A DNA stretch of 64,000 nucleotides from Sphingomonas oleivorans. Its GTDB lineage: Bacteria > Pseudomonadota > Alphaproteobacteria > Sphingomonadales > Sphingomonadaceae. Positions within the stretch are counted from its first letter, which is position 1. The number at the start of each line of letters is the position of its first letter. The translations under genes and the position numbers were made by a program. This document shows, in pieces, positions 16,111-25,182 of this stretch. Below the pieces are notes generated by a model. The model did no database searches. It worked only from the letters and a program-made list of their open reading frames with translations, and was not told the origin of the DNA. The DNA lies in contig NZ_NWBU01000006.1 in NCBI RefSeq assembly GCF_003050615.1, positions 62,001-126,000 of the forward strand, written 5' to 3'.

Positions 16111-18495
16111 ATGTCCGTGCAAGAGGAAGATCGGCGGCAAGGAGCTGGCTGCCGGTCCTTAGGGGATCGGGTTAATCGATTGCGTTTCACGACCAATGCC
16201 TATCCCAAGGAACAACGCCGCGATGCCTGGCGCTTCGCGCTTCAGCGACTTTCAATCACGCTCGACGCAGCGGACGACGCCTCGCTCTACGGCGAGTTGA
16301 TCCATTTCAAGAGTAGCGTCGGGATCGATTTCATCCGGCTGACCGCCACGTCGCAGAGCTATACGATCGATTTCACCATCCAGCCCGGCTCCTTCTGGCT
16401 GGCGATGCTGCTCGACGGCACCGCGCAGATGACCGACGGGACCGAGACTTTCGACCTTCTCGATGGCGAGATGGTCTGCGCGCGCGGCGATGCGGCGGCG
16501 CGACATTTCTTTCCAGGCGACCATCGCCTGCTGATCGTGCGGATCCCGCAATCGGTGCTCACTCCGCGGCTGAAGACGCCGCTGCCGGAGCGGCCGCGCA
16601 AGATCTCCTCGGAAGGCGGCGGGGCGCGGGTGTTCGGCGGCATGTTGCGTTCGCTCGCCGACACGATCGGCGAGATCACCACCGATCAGGCGCGGCCGGT
16701 GGAACTGGCGCTGCCTGAATTCCTGCTGACCAGCCTGCTCGACAACGCCCCGCCCCGCGCGCTGGGTGGGGCGGCGGGCATGCGCGCGGCGCTGCTCGAG
16801 CGGATCTTCCAAACGATCGAGATGCGGCTGAGCGACCCCAATCTCAATTACCAGCAGGTTGCCAGCGAACATGGCATTTCGCCGCGCTATTTGCAGAAGC
16901 TGTTCGAATCGATCGACGACAGCTTCGGCCATTATGTGAAGGTGCGGCGGCTGGAGCGGTGTCGGCTCGACCTGCGCAGCCCGCTGCATGTGCAGAAGTC
17001 GATCTCCGACATCCTGTTCCAATGGGGGTTCAACGACTCCGCCTCGTTCAGCCGGGCGTTCCGCGAGCAATATGGCGTGTCGCCGCGCGAATATCGCAAG
17101 ACGCCGCCCAGCGACGAGCCGCGCGCCGATCCACCGCGCCGAGGCCGGCCGACCGCCACACGCGATCGGACGCGATCGCCGCTGCTCGAGATCGAGGAAG
17201 AAGGCGAACTGGAGGCGGAAGCCGAGCGCGAGCTGCCGATCGGCCAGCCGGTGCGGCACCACTATCTGCCGGTGAGTCCGGAAACGATCCATTGGGGCTA
17301 TTTCAGCCGCGCGCTGAAACCGGCACTGCAGGTCCGCTCGGGCGATTTCGTGACCGTGGAGACGCTGACCCACCACGCCAATGACGATCCCGAGCGGATG
17401 GTGGAGGGCGATCCCGGTGCGGAGAGCGTCTATCGCTGGGATGCCGAGAGCAGGGCGGTCGAGCGCCGCGGTGCGGGGCCGCTCGATGCCAGCGCCCTGG
17501 GGCGGGGGCCGGGCGAGGGCTTTGGCGTCCATATCTGTACCGGGCCGATCGCGATCCAGGGGGCGATGCCCGGTGACGTGATCGAGGTGCGTATCCTCGA
17601 CCTGAAGCCGCGGCTCAGCGGCAATCCCAAATTTTCGGGGAAGGCGTTCGGCAGCAATGCGGCAACCTATTGGGGCTTTCATTATGACGACTTGCTGACC
17701 GAGCCGAAGCAGCGCGAGGTGATCACCATCTACGAGGTGGAGACCGGCTCTGCGCGGCCGCCCTTGGCACATGCCGTCTACAGCTATCGCTGGACGCCGC
17801 AGGTCGATCCATCGGGCCGAACGCATGCGCGCTACGACTATCCGGGCGTGCCCGTGAACCCGGCCACGGTTGAGCGCAATTACGACATTCTGCGCAATGT
17901 CGAGATCCCGATCCGGCCGCATTTCGGCGTGATCGCGCTGGCGCCGGCCCATGCCGGGCTGGTGGATTCGGTCCCGCCGGCGTCGTTCGGCGGCAATCTC
18001 GACAATTGGCGCACGGGGCCGGGCTCGCGAATCTTCCTGCCGGTGCAGGTGCCAGGGGGACTGTTGTCATTGGGCGATCCGCATGCGTCGCAGGGGGATT
18101 CGGAATTGTGCGGCACGGCGATCGAATGTTCGATGACCGCGCTGATCCAGCTGATCCATCATCCGGCCGGCGAGCTGCGCGAGCAGTTGCGCGACCTGGA
18201 TTATCCGTTGATCGAAACGGCGGACGAATGGGTGATCATGGGCTTCAGCCACCCCGATTATCTGAAGGAGCTGGGCGAGGACGCGCAGAGCGAGGTCTAT
18301 AAGCGCTCGTCGATCGACGCGGCGATGCGCGATGCGTTCAGGAAGGCGCGGCGGTTTCTGATGACGACCAAGGAACTGACCGAGGACGAGGCGATCTCGC
18401 TGTTGTCGGTGGGGGTGGATTTCGGGATCTCGCAGGTGGTGAACGGCAATTGGGGGGTGCATGCCGTGATCCGGAAGGCGCTGTTCACCGCTTGA
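16111..18495 (+). CDS. Fusion of an AraC-family regulator to an acetamidase/formamidase
   Basis: One uninterrupted 794-residue frame. Residues about 20-200 form an AraC N-terminal sensor domain (IQPGSFWLAMLLDGTAQ, FDLLDGEMVCARGD). About 225-328 is a complete double helix-turn-helix (LNYQQVASEHGISPRYLQKLF, then SISDILFQWGFNDSASFSRAF with the ending YGVSPREYRK). A basic then acidic linker of about 50 residues follows, and from about 385 a full acetamidase/formamidase domain (ETIHWGYFSRAL, LTHHANDDPERM, HICTGPIAIQGAMPGD, GDPHASQGDSELCGTAIE). The enzyme part is a paralogue of 19513-20601. The likely job is amide hydrolysis coupled to control of the catabolic operon. Such a regulator-enzyme fusion is unusual. 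Confidence 0.88.
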   Translation: MSVQEEDRRQGAGCRSLGDRVNRLRFTTNAYPKEQRRDAWRFALQRLSITLDAADDASLYGELIHFKSSVGIDFIRLTATSQSYTIDFTIQPGSFWLAMLLDGTAQMTDGTETFDLLDGEMVCARGDAAARHFFPGDHRLLIVRIPQSVLTPRLKTPLPERPRKISSEGGGARVFGGMLRSLADTIGEITTDQARPVELALPEFLLTSLLDNAPPRALGGAAGMRAALLERIFQTIEMRLSDPNLNYQQVASEHGISPRYLQKLFESIDDSFGHYVKVRRLERCRLDLRSPLHVQKSISDILFQWGFNDSASFSRAFREQYGVSPREYRKTPPSDEPRADPPRRGRPTATRDRTRSPLLEIEEEGELEAEAERELPIGQPVRHHYLPVSPETIHWGYFSRALKPALQVRSGDFVTVETLTHHANDDPERMVEGDPGAESVYRWDAESRAVERRGAGPLDASALGRGPGEGFGVHICTGPIAIQGAMPGDVIEVRILDLKPRLSGNPKFSGKAFGSNAATYWGFHYDDLLTEPKQREVITIYEVETGSARPPLAHAVYSYRWTPQVDPSGRTHARYDYPGVPVNPATVERNYDILRNVEIPIRPHFGVIALAPAHAGLVDSVPPASFGGNLDNWRTGPGSRIFLPVQVPGGLLSLGDPHASQGDSELCGTAIECSMTALIQLIHHPAGELREQLRDLDYPLIETADEWVIMGFSHPDYLKELGEDAQSEVYKRSSIDAAMRDAFRKARRFLMTTKELTEDEAISLLSVGVDFGISQVVNGNWGVHAVIRKALFTA

Positions 18496-18513
18496 AGCGC
18501 AGGCTTGAGGCGA

Positions 18514-19326
18514 TCAGAAGGGCTTGTCGCCTGCCACCGTGACGCGAAAGCCCGAACGGACTTCCGGGAAATAGTCCCACACCGCGAAATGCTGGGTGCA
18601 GCGATTGTCCCAGAAGGCGACTGAATGCTTCTGCCACCGGAAGCGGACCTGGAAATTGGGGTTCTTCACATGCTCGAAGAGGAAGGCGAGCACCGCATCG
18701 CTTTCCTCCTTGCTCAGCTCGGGGATGCGGATGGTGTAGGACGCATTGACGAAGAGGCATTTGCGGCCCGTCACCGGATGCGTGCGCACCACCGGATGGG
18801 TGTTGCAGGGATAGGTTTTGGTCGGATCGTTGACGATCGGGCGGTAGACATGTTCGCCGTCATGGATCGCGGTCAAAGGGTCCAGGAATGCCTTCATCGC
18901 CGGCGACAGCGCGTTATAGGCGGCGTACATGCTGGAGAATAATGTGTCGCCGCCATGATCGGGCAGCGTGTGCATGTAGAGGATGCTGCCCATCGGCGGC
19001 TCGGCATTGCAGCTCAGATCCGAATGCCAATTCTCGCCGGCGACGAATTTGCTGTTCTCGTCGGCATGGATGGCGACGATCTCGGGGTGATCGGGCAGGC
19101 CCGCCACGCCCGAATGGATGGCGAGCTCTCCGAAGGCACGGCCGAGGCATTTGTGGCTCTCATGCGTGAGCGGCTGATCGCGGAAGAAGATCACCTGATG
19201 CTGCATCAGCGCATCGTGCAGCTCGCTCACTTCATGGTTGCCGAGCGGCCGGTTCAGATCGATGCCGAAGATCTCGGCACCGATGCGTTTGGTCATCGGG
19301 CGAACGTCAAGCAGCTCATATGGCAT
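18514..19326 (-). CDS. TauD/TfdA-family 2-oxoglutarate dioxygenase
   Basis: A 270-residue enzyme with a clear TauD fold: LTHESHKCLGRAFGE, the iron motif NWHSDLSCNAEPP (His and Asp), GGDTLFSSMYAAY, and distal iron His in WDNRCTQHFAVWDY followed by an Arg pair area (RSGFRVTV). It is more typical than the enzyme at 9589. Family reactions include hydroxylation leading to loss of sulfite, phenol or an alcohol side chain. The start MPYELLDV at 19326 follows a GAGGAG site on the minus strand. It lies 186 bases downstream of the acetamidase in the same direction, and converges with the regulator-amidase fusion with only 18 bases between. Confidence 0.88.
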   Translation of the reverse strand: MPYELLDVRPMTKRIGAEIFGIDLNRPLGNHEVSELHDALMQHQVIFFRDQPLTHESHKCLGRAFGELAIHSGVAGLPDHPEIVAIHADENSKFVAGENWHSDLSCNAEPPMGSILYMHTLPDHGGDTLFSSMYAAYNALSPAMKAFLDPLTAIHDGEHVYRPIVNDPTKTYPCNTHPVVRTHPVTGRKCLFVNASYTIRIPELSKEESDAVLAFLFEHVKNPNFQVRFRWQKHSVAFWDNRCTQHFAVWDYFPEVRSGFRVTVAGDKPF

Positions 19327-19512
19327 GGCGCGTCTCCTCAACGGGCAGGGATCGGATTGCCGCCGCGCGTAATTCCGGGCGATCATGGCGCGGGCAGCGT
19401 GCCCGGTCTTGTCTGCCGATGCCCGATCGCTTGTCCGCAGGCGATGTGCGAAAGGGGGATCGCTTGGCCGATCCGGCCGATGCGCCTGGCAGACCATCGG
19501 GGAAGGGCAGGC

Positions 19513-20601
19513 TCAGACGTCGCGGACACTGCCCTTGTTCGGGAAGATGCCGCGATCGATCCGCACATGGATGCCCTGCGTGCCATCGACAACCTGCGTC
19601 ACGCCGAAATCGGCGGCGATGCTCATCAGCGAATAGCCGTCGACGCGCGACAGGCCCTGATGCTCGGTCAGCAGGTGGAGCATGTCGAGCGAGGCGTTCT
19701 TCATTGCCTGGTCCAGATCCTCGCCGAAGCCGTGCACGATCCAGCAGTTATCGGTCTCGAGCAGCGGCGAGGGGAATTGGAAGTCCTTGCGCAGGATGAT
19801 CTGGAAGAGGACGTCGAGCGAGGCTTCGATCGCCGTGCCGCTGATCTCGCCGTCGCCCTGGCTGACATGCGGGTCGCCGATCGAGAAGAGGCCGCCTTTC
19901 ACCTGCACGGGATAATACATGCGCGCGCCCGCGCCGATCCGCCAATTGTCGATATTGCCGCCGTGCAGGCCGGGTGGGATGGTGCTGACCGGCATGTTGA
20001 CCGCAGGCGCGACGCCGGCGGTGCCGAGATGCGGACGCGCCGGCACGGTGATGCCCGGGAGCGCGGGCTGGCGATCGCATTCGGGGCAATGGGTGATGCG
20101 GCCGGGGACCATATATTTATCGGGGATGTCATAAGCGTAGAGCGCGCTTGCCGTATTGGCATTGGGATCAAGCTGATAGATCGTCACCCGCTCAGTCTCG
20201 CCGAACTCCTGATAGAGATGGCCCCAATTGGCCTGGAGGTTCGAGCCATAGTTGTAGCGCGGCACCATCTGGAAATAGCGCACCTCCAGCATGTCGCCGG
20301 GCTCGGCGCCCTCGACATAGATCGGACCGGTCATGATGTGGCAGCCGGGCGCGCGGGTCTCGGGGGCGATCTCGTTGAAGATGCGGCGGATGTCGTCGTC
20401 CATCATCAGCGTGGGATCGTCGCCGGCATGATGCGTGACCGCCTGCGCCTGGATCAGGTCGCCGCTCTTGACCGTCAGCGCGGGCCTGATCTCGGGGGAG
20501 AAATAGCCCCAGTGGACCGTCTCGGGCGTCGCCCGCAGGCGATGCAGCGCGGTCGGCTGAACGTCGTTGCGGCGTGTGCCAAGATCACAGATCAACGCCA
20601 T
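19513..20601 (-). CDS. Acetamidase/formamidase family amidohydrolase
   Basis: A 362-residue stand-alone enzyme: RATPETVHWGYFSPEIRPAL at the N-terminus, AVTHHAGDDPTLM, HIMTGPIYVEGAEPGDMLEV, GGNIDNWRIGAGARMYYP and GDPHVSQGDGEISGTAIEASL. Family members hydrolyse formamide or acetamide to ammonia and the acid; some act on other short amides. The same motif order appears in the enzyme half of the fusion at 16111-18495, so the two are paralogues. It lies 37 bases downstream of the DODA dioxygenase gene in the same direction. A role in releasing ammonia from an amide intermediate fits the island. Confidence 0.9.
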   Translation of the reverse strand: MALICDLGTRRNDVQPTALHRLRATPETVHWGYFSPEIRPALTVKSGDLIQAQAVTHHAGDDPTLMMDDDIRRIFNEIAPETRAPGCHIMTGPIYVEGAEPGDMLEVRYFQMVPRYNYGSNLQANWGHLYQEFGETERVTIYQLDPNANTASALYAYDIPDKYMVPGRITHCPECDRQPALPGITVPARPHLGTAGVAPAVNMPVSTIPPGLHGGNIDNWRIGAGARMYYPVQVKGGLFSIGDPHVSQGDGEISGTAIEASLDVLFQIILRKDFQFPSPLLETDNCWIVHGFGEDLDQAMKNASLDMLHLLTEHQGLSRVDGYSLMSIAADFGVTQVVDGTQGIHVRIDRGIFPNKGSVRDV

Positions 20602-20638
20602 GAATATCCCCCATGTTGCGAAAGCAGGAATGCGGCGC

Positions 20639-21421
20639 TCAGGCGGCGCCGATCAGGATGCTCGTCATGCTGAGCGATTTATATTGGATGAAATCGGGCC
20701 CGAACCGCGCGCTCTCGCCCGGATGACGCGCGCCCAGCACATAGAGCAACGGCCAGAAATGGTCGGGGCTGGGGACTGAGAGGCGGGCGTCGTCGCCCAG
20801 ATCCTCGAACTCGATCACGTCTTCGGGCCGGTCCTCGGCGATCGCTTCGAGCATCGCGGCATTGAACCGCGCGGCCCAGGGATAGGGTGGGGCGGTCGCA
20901 TTGCTCCAGTCCATCGCCGGCAGGTTGTGGACGATGTTGCCGGTGCCCATGACGAGAACGCCCTCGTCGCGCAGCGGGCGCAGCGCGCGGCCGATTGCCC
21001 AATGCGCGGCGGGCGGCTTGGCCATGTCCATGCCGAGCTGCACCACCGGAACGTCGGCATCGGGATAGGCATGGACCAGCACCGACCATGTGCCGTGATC
21101 GAGACCCCAGCCATGGTCGATCGCGACCGGCATCGGCTCCAGCAGCTTGCGGATGCGATGCGCCAGCAGCGGATCGCCGGGGGCTGGATATTGCACGTCG
21201 AACAGCGCCTGCGGGAAGGCACCGAAATCATGAATCGTGCGCGGCTGGGCCATGGCGGTCACTGCGGTGCCGCGCGTCAGCCAGTGGGCGGAGATGCACA
21301 GGATCGCCTTGGGCTTGCCGATCTCGGCGGCAATCCTGCCCCAGCTGCGGGTGACGTCGCTCGTCTCGAGCGCGACCATCGGGCTGCCATGGCCGAAGAA
21401 GACGATCGGGAGCCGGCTCAT
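20639..21421 (-). CDS. Class III (DODA-type) extradiol ring-cleavage dioxygenase
   Basis: A 260-residue LigB-superfamily enzyme with the conserved metal and catalytic histidines in FFGHGSPM, ISAHWLT, and DHGWGLDHGTWSVL, then MGTGNIVHNL and a C-terminal PDHFWPLLYVLGA. DODA-type enzymes cleave catecholic rings (as in DOPA 4,5-dioxygenase), although some bacterial members such as YgiD act on small dihydroxy aromatics. It is first in a likely minus-strand operon with the acetamidase (37-base gap). It supports an aromatic substrate or intermediate for the island. Confidence 0.88.
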   Translation of the reverse strand: MSRLPIVFFGHGSPMVALETSDVTRSWGRIAAEIGKPKAILCISAHWLTRGTAVTAMAQPRTIHDFGAFPQALFDVQYPAPGDPLLAHRIRKLLEPMPVAIDHGWGLDHGTWSVLVHAYPDADVPVVQLGMDMAKPPAAHWAIGRALRPLRDEGVLVMGTGNIVHNLPAMDWSNATAPPYPWAARFNAAMLEAIAEDRPEDVIEFEDLGDDARLSVPSPDHFWPLLYVLGARHPGESARFGPDFIQYKSLSMTSILIGAA

Positions 21422-21610
21422 GCGGTCGGGCCATTCAGGAAACCGCCCGGGCCGCGGGACTTGGGGTGGAGAGCATCGCTTCCGCCGCGCATCGCCATCA
21501 TCACTCTGACTGTCCCCTGATGTCTGTCGGCTGTGAGGCTAGGTTCGGGGCCGTGCGACGGTCTTGTACGGGTGCGCACAAGATGTTGTTCCGCTTGAAA
21601 TCACGCATCG

Positions 21611-22096
21611 TCATTCGCGGGTGAAGCTGTCCGGGATCTGTGGATTCTCGCCGGCCTTGCCCCACAGCACGATCTCGTTGCCCCAGGGATCGGCGAAGGC
21701 ATGGTTGTAGCCGTTGAACTCCGACCAGTAATGATCGCGCCACAGGATGGTGGCGCCGAGCTTTTCGGCGGCCGCGAGGATGCGGTCGGCGGAGTCGTCG
21801 TCGCCGATCAGGATCCAGATGCGCGGCTTGCGGCCGTCGGTCGAAAGCGTGCGGGGGCCGACACCGGCCGGATCGGGATGCGGCCGGGCATTGGCGGCGT
21901 CGAAGATACCGAGATGCAGGTTGCCGATCGCGCTCTCGCTCCCATCCTTGTTGAGGAAGAAGCCGCCCGGCACCATGCGGTGATAGACGCCCTCGGGCCG
22001 CGCGTCGTTCTGCCAGCCGAACAGCTCGGCATAGAAACGGCCGGCGGCGGACGGATCGTCCGAGGCGAGATCGACGAAGATCAACGTGTTCGGCAT
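21611..22096 (-). CDS. VOC-superfamily (glyoxalase/bleomycin-resistance fold) protein
   Basis: A 161-residue protein with the paired beta-alpha-beta-beta-beta modules of the vicinal-oxygen-chelate fold: LASDDPSAAGRFYAELFGW at the start and HAFADPWGNEIVLWG near the end, typical of the lactoylglutathione lyase/dioxygenase group. It could be a small metal-dependent lyase, isomerase or binding protein. It lies between the DODA gene and the Rieske gene, all on the minus strand, but with gaps of about 190 and 200 bases, so it may have its own promoter. Function within the pathway is unknown. Confidence 0.82.
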   Translation of the reverse strand: MPNTLIFVDLASDDPSAAGRFYAELFGWQNDARPEGVYHRMVPGGFFLNKDGSESAIGNLHLGIFDAANARPHPDPAGVGPRTLSTDGRKPRIWILIGDDDSADRILAAAEKLGATILWRDHYWSEFNGYNHAFADPWGNEIVLWGKAGENPQIPDSFTRE

Positions 22097-22261
22097 GCTG
22101 CCCTCTCTTTTCGTGGAGGCGGGAGGGGTATCAGTCCCGGCCGGTTCGGCTCTGTCGGCGAGCGCCCAAAAGCTTGACGGGACGCGTCGGGAGTGGGGGG
22201 CGGCTGAATATGACGCGTGAACTGCTCGATGCAGCCATCAGTTGTTGAAGGGCTCTGCATT

Positions 22262-22291
22262 AGCCTCTCCCATGGAGAGGAGGGGCTTTTT
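22262..22291. terminator. Hairpin with T-run downstream of the Rieske gene
   Basis: AGCCTCTC (22262-22269) pairs with GAGGGGCT (22280-22287, one G-T pair), with an alternative inner stem CCTCTCC/GGAGAGG. A run of five T follows on the plus strand. It lies 8 bases past the stop of the minus-strand Rieske gene, where it may end that transcript even though the T-run is on the opposite side. Confidence 0.45.
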
Positions 22292-22298
22292 CACTCGA

Positions 22299-23513
22299 TT
22301 ATGACGCCGTCCGTGCCTTCAGTTCCGTTACCGGCGCCGAGGGGCCGCGCCGCCGGCCCCATTCGCTCCAATAGCGCTCGACCAGCCATAGATTGAATTG
22401 GCGCTGGGCGCCTTCCTGCCAGCTATAGCGGCCGCGTGGGGCGAACTTCGAGTTCAGGCCCTGCTGCACCAGCAGGTCGACATGCAGATCCTGCTCGACG
22501 ATCTCGCGCACCGCATCCTCGTTCATGCGCATCTTATGCGCATAGAGCGGGTCCGACAGTGCGTCGGGATGAAGCAGCGTGCCCATCGTCAGGGCGTGCC
22601 GCTCCGCCGACTGGGCGTCGAGGATCAGATAGAGCACCATGTCGCTCATGATCACCATCGACAGGCTTGGCGGCAGGTTTACGAACAGCAGCCGGTTGCG
22701 CTCCTCGTCAGTGAGCCTGGGGAGCACGGGAAAGACCGCCTTCAGCGTCGGGTTGAAGCTCGCATCCTGGTGCAGCGAGCCGTTCAGCCGGTAATAGCCC
22801 GCCGTGTCGGCGGGCAGCTCGGGGAAGCTGGCGAGCGAACTCGGGACAATGTCGTGCAGCGGGCCGGCGTGCAGGCGGTTGGCATGATATCCGTCATTAT
22901 TGTTCTCGAACATCACTTTCCAGTTCCACGCATAGGGCATCGGCGCTCCGGGGCGCGGCCCGCGCAGGCTTGCAAAGTCATAGTTCGCGACCACGTCCTC
23001 CAGTGCGGCGAGGCGTGGCGCGAGCGGCAGCGCCTCGGGATCGAAGTTCACGAAGACGAAGCCGTGCCACATCTCGATCCTCAGCTTGGGTAGACCATAT
23101 TTGGCCTTGTCGAAATTGCACGTCCTGTTCATCGCCGGCGCGCCGACCAGCCCGCCGTCCAGGTCATAGGTCCAGTGGTGATAGGGGCAGACGAAGGAGC
23201 GCGTGTTGCCGCTGCCTTCCGCCACCAGCATCGCCCGATGCTGGCAGACCGACGACATGGCGTGGACTATGCCGTCCCGGTCGCGCGCGATCACCAGCGG
23301 CTCGCCCGAATGGGTGGCGGTGAAGAAGTCGCCTGGATTTTCCACCCATTCCTCACGACCCACGCAAAGCCATTCGCGCAGGAAGATCGCCTCCTTCTCG
23401 AAGCGGAAGAACTCTTCGCTGGTATAGCAGGCGGGAGGGAGCGTCTCGGCTTCCTCGATCTCCTTCACCGAGCTGGCGAAGCTGTCGAAGAATTGTTCGG
23501 TCAGGAGTGTCAT
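22299..23513 (-). CDS. Rieske non-heme iron aromatic-ring oxygenase, alpha subunit
   Basis: A 404-residue protein with the Rieske [2Fe-2S] site C90-X-H92...C109-X2-H112 (VCQHRAM and VCPYHHW) and the mononuclear iron region FENNNDGYHANRLH (His210, His215, acidic bridge residues Glu203/Asp207). It is a single-component alpha subunit of the type that hydroxylates, dihydroxylates or demethylates aromatic or quaternary-ammonium compounds. No small subunit, ferredoxin or reductase gene lies nearby, so electrons must come from elsewhere. It is followed downstream by the VOC and DODA genes, and preceded by an MFS transporter, all on the minus strand. Confidence 0.92.
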   Translation of the reverse strand: MTLLTEQFFDSFASSVKEIEEAETLPPACYTSEEFFRFEKEAIFLREWLCVGREEWVENPGDFFTATHSGEPLVIARDRDGIVHAMSSVCQHRAMLVAEGSGNTRSFVCPYHHWTYDLDGGLVGAPAMNRTCNFDKAKYGLPKLRIEMWHGFVFVNFDPEALPLAPRLAALEDVVANYDFASLRGPRPGAPMPYAWNWKVMFENNNDGYHANRLHAGPLHDIVPSSLASFPELPADTAGYYRLNGSLHQDASFNPTLKAVFPVLPRLTDEERNRLLFVNLPPSLSMVIMSDMVLYLILDAQSAERHALTMGTLLHPDALSDPLYAHKMRMNEDAVREIVEQDLHVDLLVQQGLNSKFAPRGRYSWQEGAQRQFNLWLVERYWSEWGRRRGPSAPVTELKARTAS

Positions 23514-23695
23514 ATCGTCACCTCATGCCTTTGCGGGGCCGCCGGCCGCCATCATCCTCACAGTATCGATCACGGCACCAGCGCCGCCGCGCGCGCTGTC
23601 GTCTGCCGAGCGGAAGGGGGCGGGCCGGGGGGCAAGCAAAATAGCAGGCTGCACATGGGAATGGCTCAAATGGATCCATCCGCGACGCAAGCGAG

Positions 23696-24964
23696 CTATC
23701 CCGCTGGGACCGGCTGCGGGACCAGCGCCCGATCCTCCCCAAGGTCCGGCTCCGCCGCCAAGCTGGGGACGGGCGCGCGCAGCAGGAAGGCCGTCGAGAG
23801 GGCGACCGCCGCCAGCAGGATCGCCAGGATCATGAAAACGGGGACAAAGCTGCCGCTCATGTCGGCAACCCAGCCGGCCGACAAAGGGCCCAGCACGGCG
23901 AAGGTCGTCGCCATCGTCGCCAGCGCTACCATCTCGCCGGCAATCGCGGCGCCGAAATATCGCAGCAGCAGCACATGCGCGCTCAGCCAGCTCAGGCCCC
24001 AGCCGATGCCGAACATCAGGGCGAAAACATAGGCCCCAGTCGCCGTGGCCGTGAAGGAAAGCAGGGCCGTGGCACCGCACTGCAACACCAGGCCGGCCAC
24101 CAGCAGCAGCTTCGGGTTGACGCGCTCGGCCAGGGCGCCGGTGACACCCTTTGCGAAGGTGCCCGTGAGCGCCAGAAGGCTCATGGCGATCGCGCCGGGT
24201 GCGCTGTCGCCGCTCAGGCTGGCGACATGGGACACCAGTACCGAGTGCATGGTCGTGACAACCGTCTGGACCACCATCATCGCCAGGCACAGCAGGATGA
24301 AGGACCGGTTCATCATCGCGTGCCGAACCGTCCAGGGGGATGGCTCGGCAACTCGCTGTTCGGCGAGGCCGGCAGTCTTGACCTGATGGATGGATTCGAC
24401 CTTGACGGCATCACGGACGCCGATGAGGCAGAGCAGCCCGAGCATGACGGCCAGGATCGCCATGATCAGCCAGTGCACGCGCCAGCTCCCGCTCGCCGCG
24501 ACAATGGCGCCCACGATCAACGGGCCGACCACGCCGCCGAACGAGCCCGCCATGAAGTAGAAACCGATCATTCGAGCGGACGTCTTCGGGAACCAGGTCG
24601 CCAGCAGATAGACCGCCGGTGATGGCGCGATCAGCGAGAAGCCGATGCCCATCAGCGTGGTGGCGACGAAGAAGACGCCGATGCCATGCGTCATCGACGC
24701 CAGCAGGAAACCGCTCGCCAGCACCAGCCCACCCAGGAACATCGTGAGGCGCGTGCCTATCCATTTCATCAGCAGCGGCGGTAACGGACTGCTCAGCCCG
24801 CAGGCGAGCCCCAGGCAGGAGAAGCTCATGCCGGCGGCGGCCTGGGACCAGCCCAGTTCCGCGACCATCGTATAGAGCACATAGCCCAGCGAGGTGAACG
24901 TCGTCGCGGTCACGAAGAAGAACCCAAGCGACACGATCGCCATGATCAGCATATTGCGCGGCAT
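23696..24964 (-). CDS. MFS transporter
   Basis: A 422-residue inner-membrane protein with about 12 hydrophobic helices and a loop between halves (RDAVKVESIHQVKTAGLAEQRVAEPSPW around the middle). It resembles the MFS group that carries organic acids (MCT/oxalate-formate-like), with motif-A-like GLACGLSSPLPPLLMKWIGTR and FYFMAGSFGGVVGPLIVG. In context it probably imports the compound or an intermediate handled by the Rieske, VOC and DODA enzymes; export is possible. A 182-base stretch without a gene separates it from the Rieske start. Confidence 0.88.
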   Translation of the reverse strand: MPRNMLIMAIVSLGFFFVTATTFTSLGYVLYTMVAELGWSQAAAGMSFSCLGLACGLSSPLPPLLMKWIGTRLTMFLGGLVLASGFLLASMTHGIGVFFVATTLMGIGFSLIAPSPAVYLLATWFPKTSARMIGFYFMAGSFGGVVGPLIVGAIVAASGSWRVHWLIMAILAVMLGLLCLIGVRDAVKVESIHQVKTAGLAEQRVAEPSPWTVRHAMMNRSFILLCLAMMVVQTVVTTMHSVLVSHVASLSGDSAPGAIAMSLLALTGTFAKGVTGALAERVNPKLLLVAGLVLQCGATALLSFTATATGAYVFALMFGIGWGLSWLSAHVLLLRYFGAAIAGEMVALATMATTFAVLGPLSAGWVADMSGSFVPVFMILAILLAAVALSTAFLLRAPVPSLAAEPDLGEDRALVPQPVPAG

Positions 24965-25182
24965 AGGATGCTCTCCGACAGAGTGTATGAGGCGCCGTAA
25001 CGATCGTCAGAATGCATCGACGCGTCGGCAAGCGCTTGACGGACAGCGCCGGAAGAGTTGACGCTCAGAGAGCGGAACGGAGCGCGAGACGGGCGCCGCC
25101 TCGAAAATGATGCCACCGCCGAAAGGCAGCGCGGCAACATGCGTTCCCGCACGTCGCTCGCGCTTCCCTTCCTGTCGGCAGA

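Noticed and set aside
16252-17952. Long minus-strand frame of 566 codons
   Set aside because: Shadow of the AraC-amidase fusion; Arg/His-rich text with no family.
19513-20601. Treating the acetamidase and the fusion protein as one split gene
   Set aside because: They are on opposite strands and each holds a full amidase domain, so they are paralogues.
18955-20673. Long plus-strand frame of 572 codons
   Set aside because: It is antisense to the TauD and acetamidase genes, which have clear motifs; high GC makes long antisense frames common.
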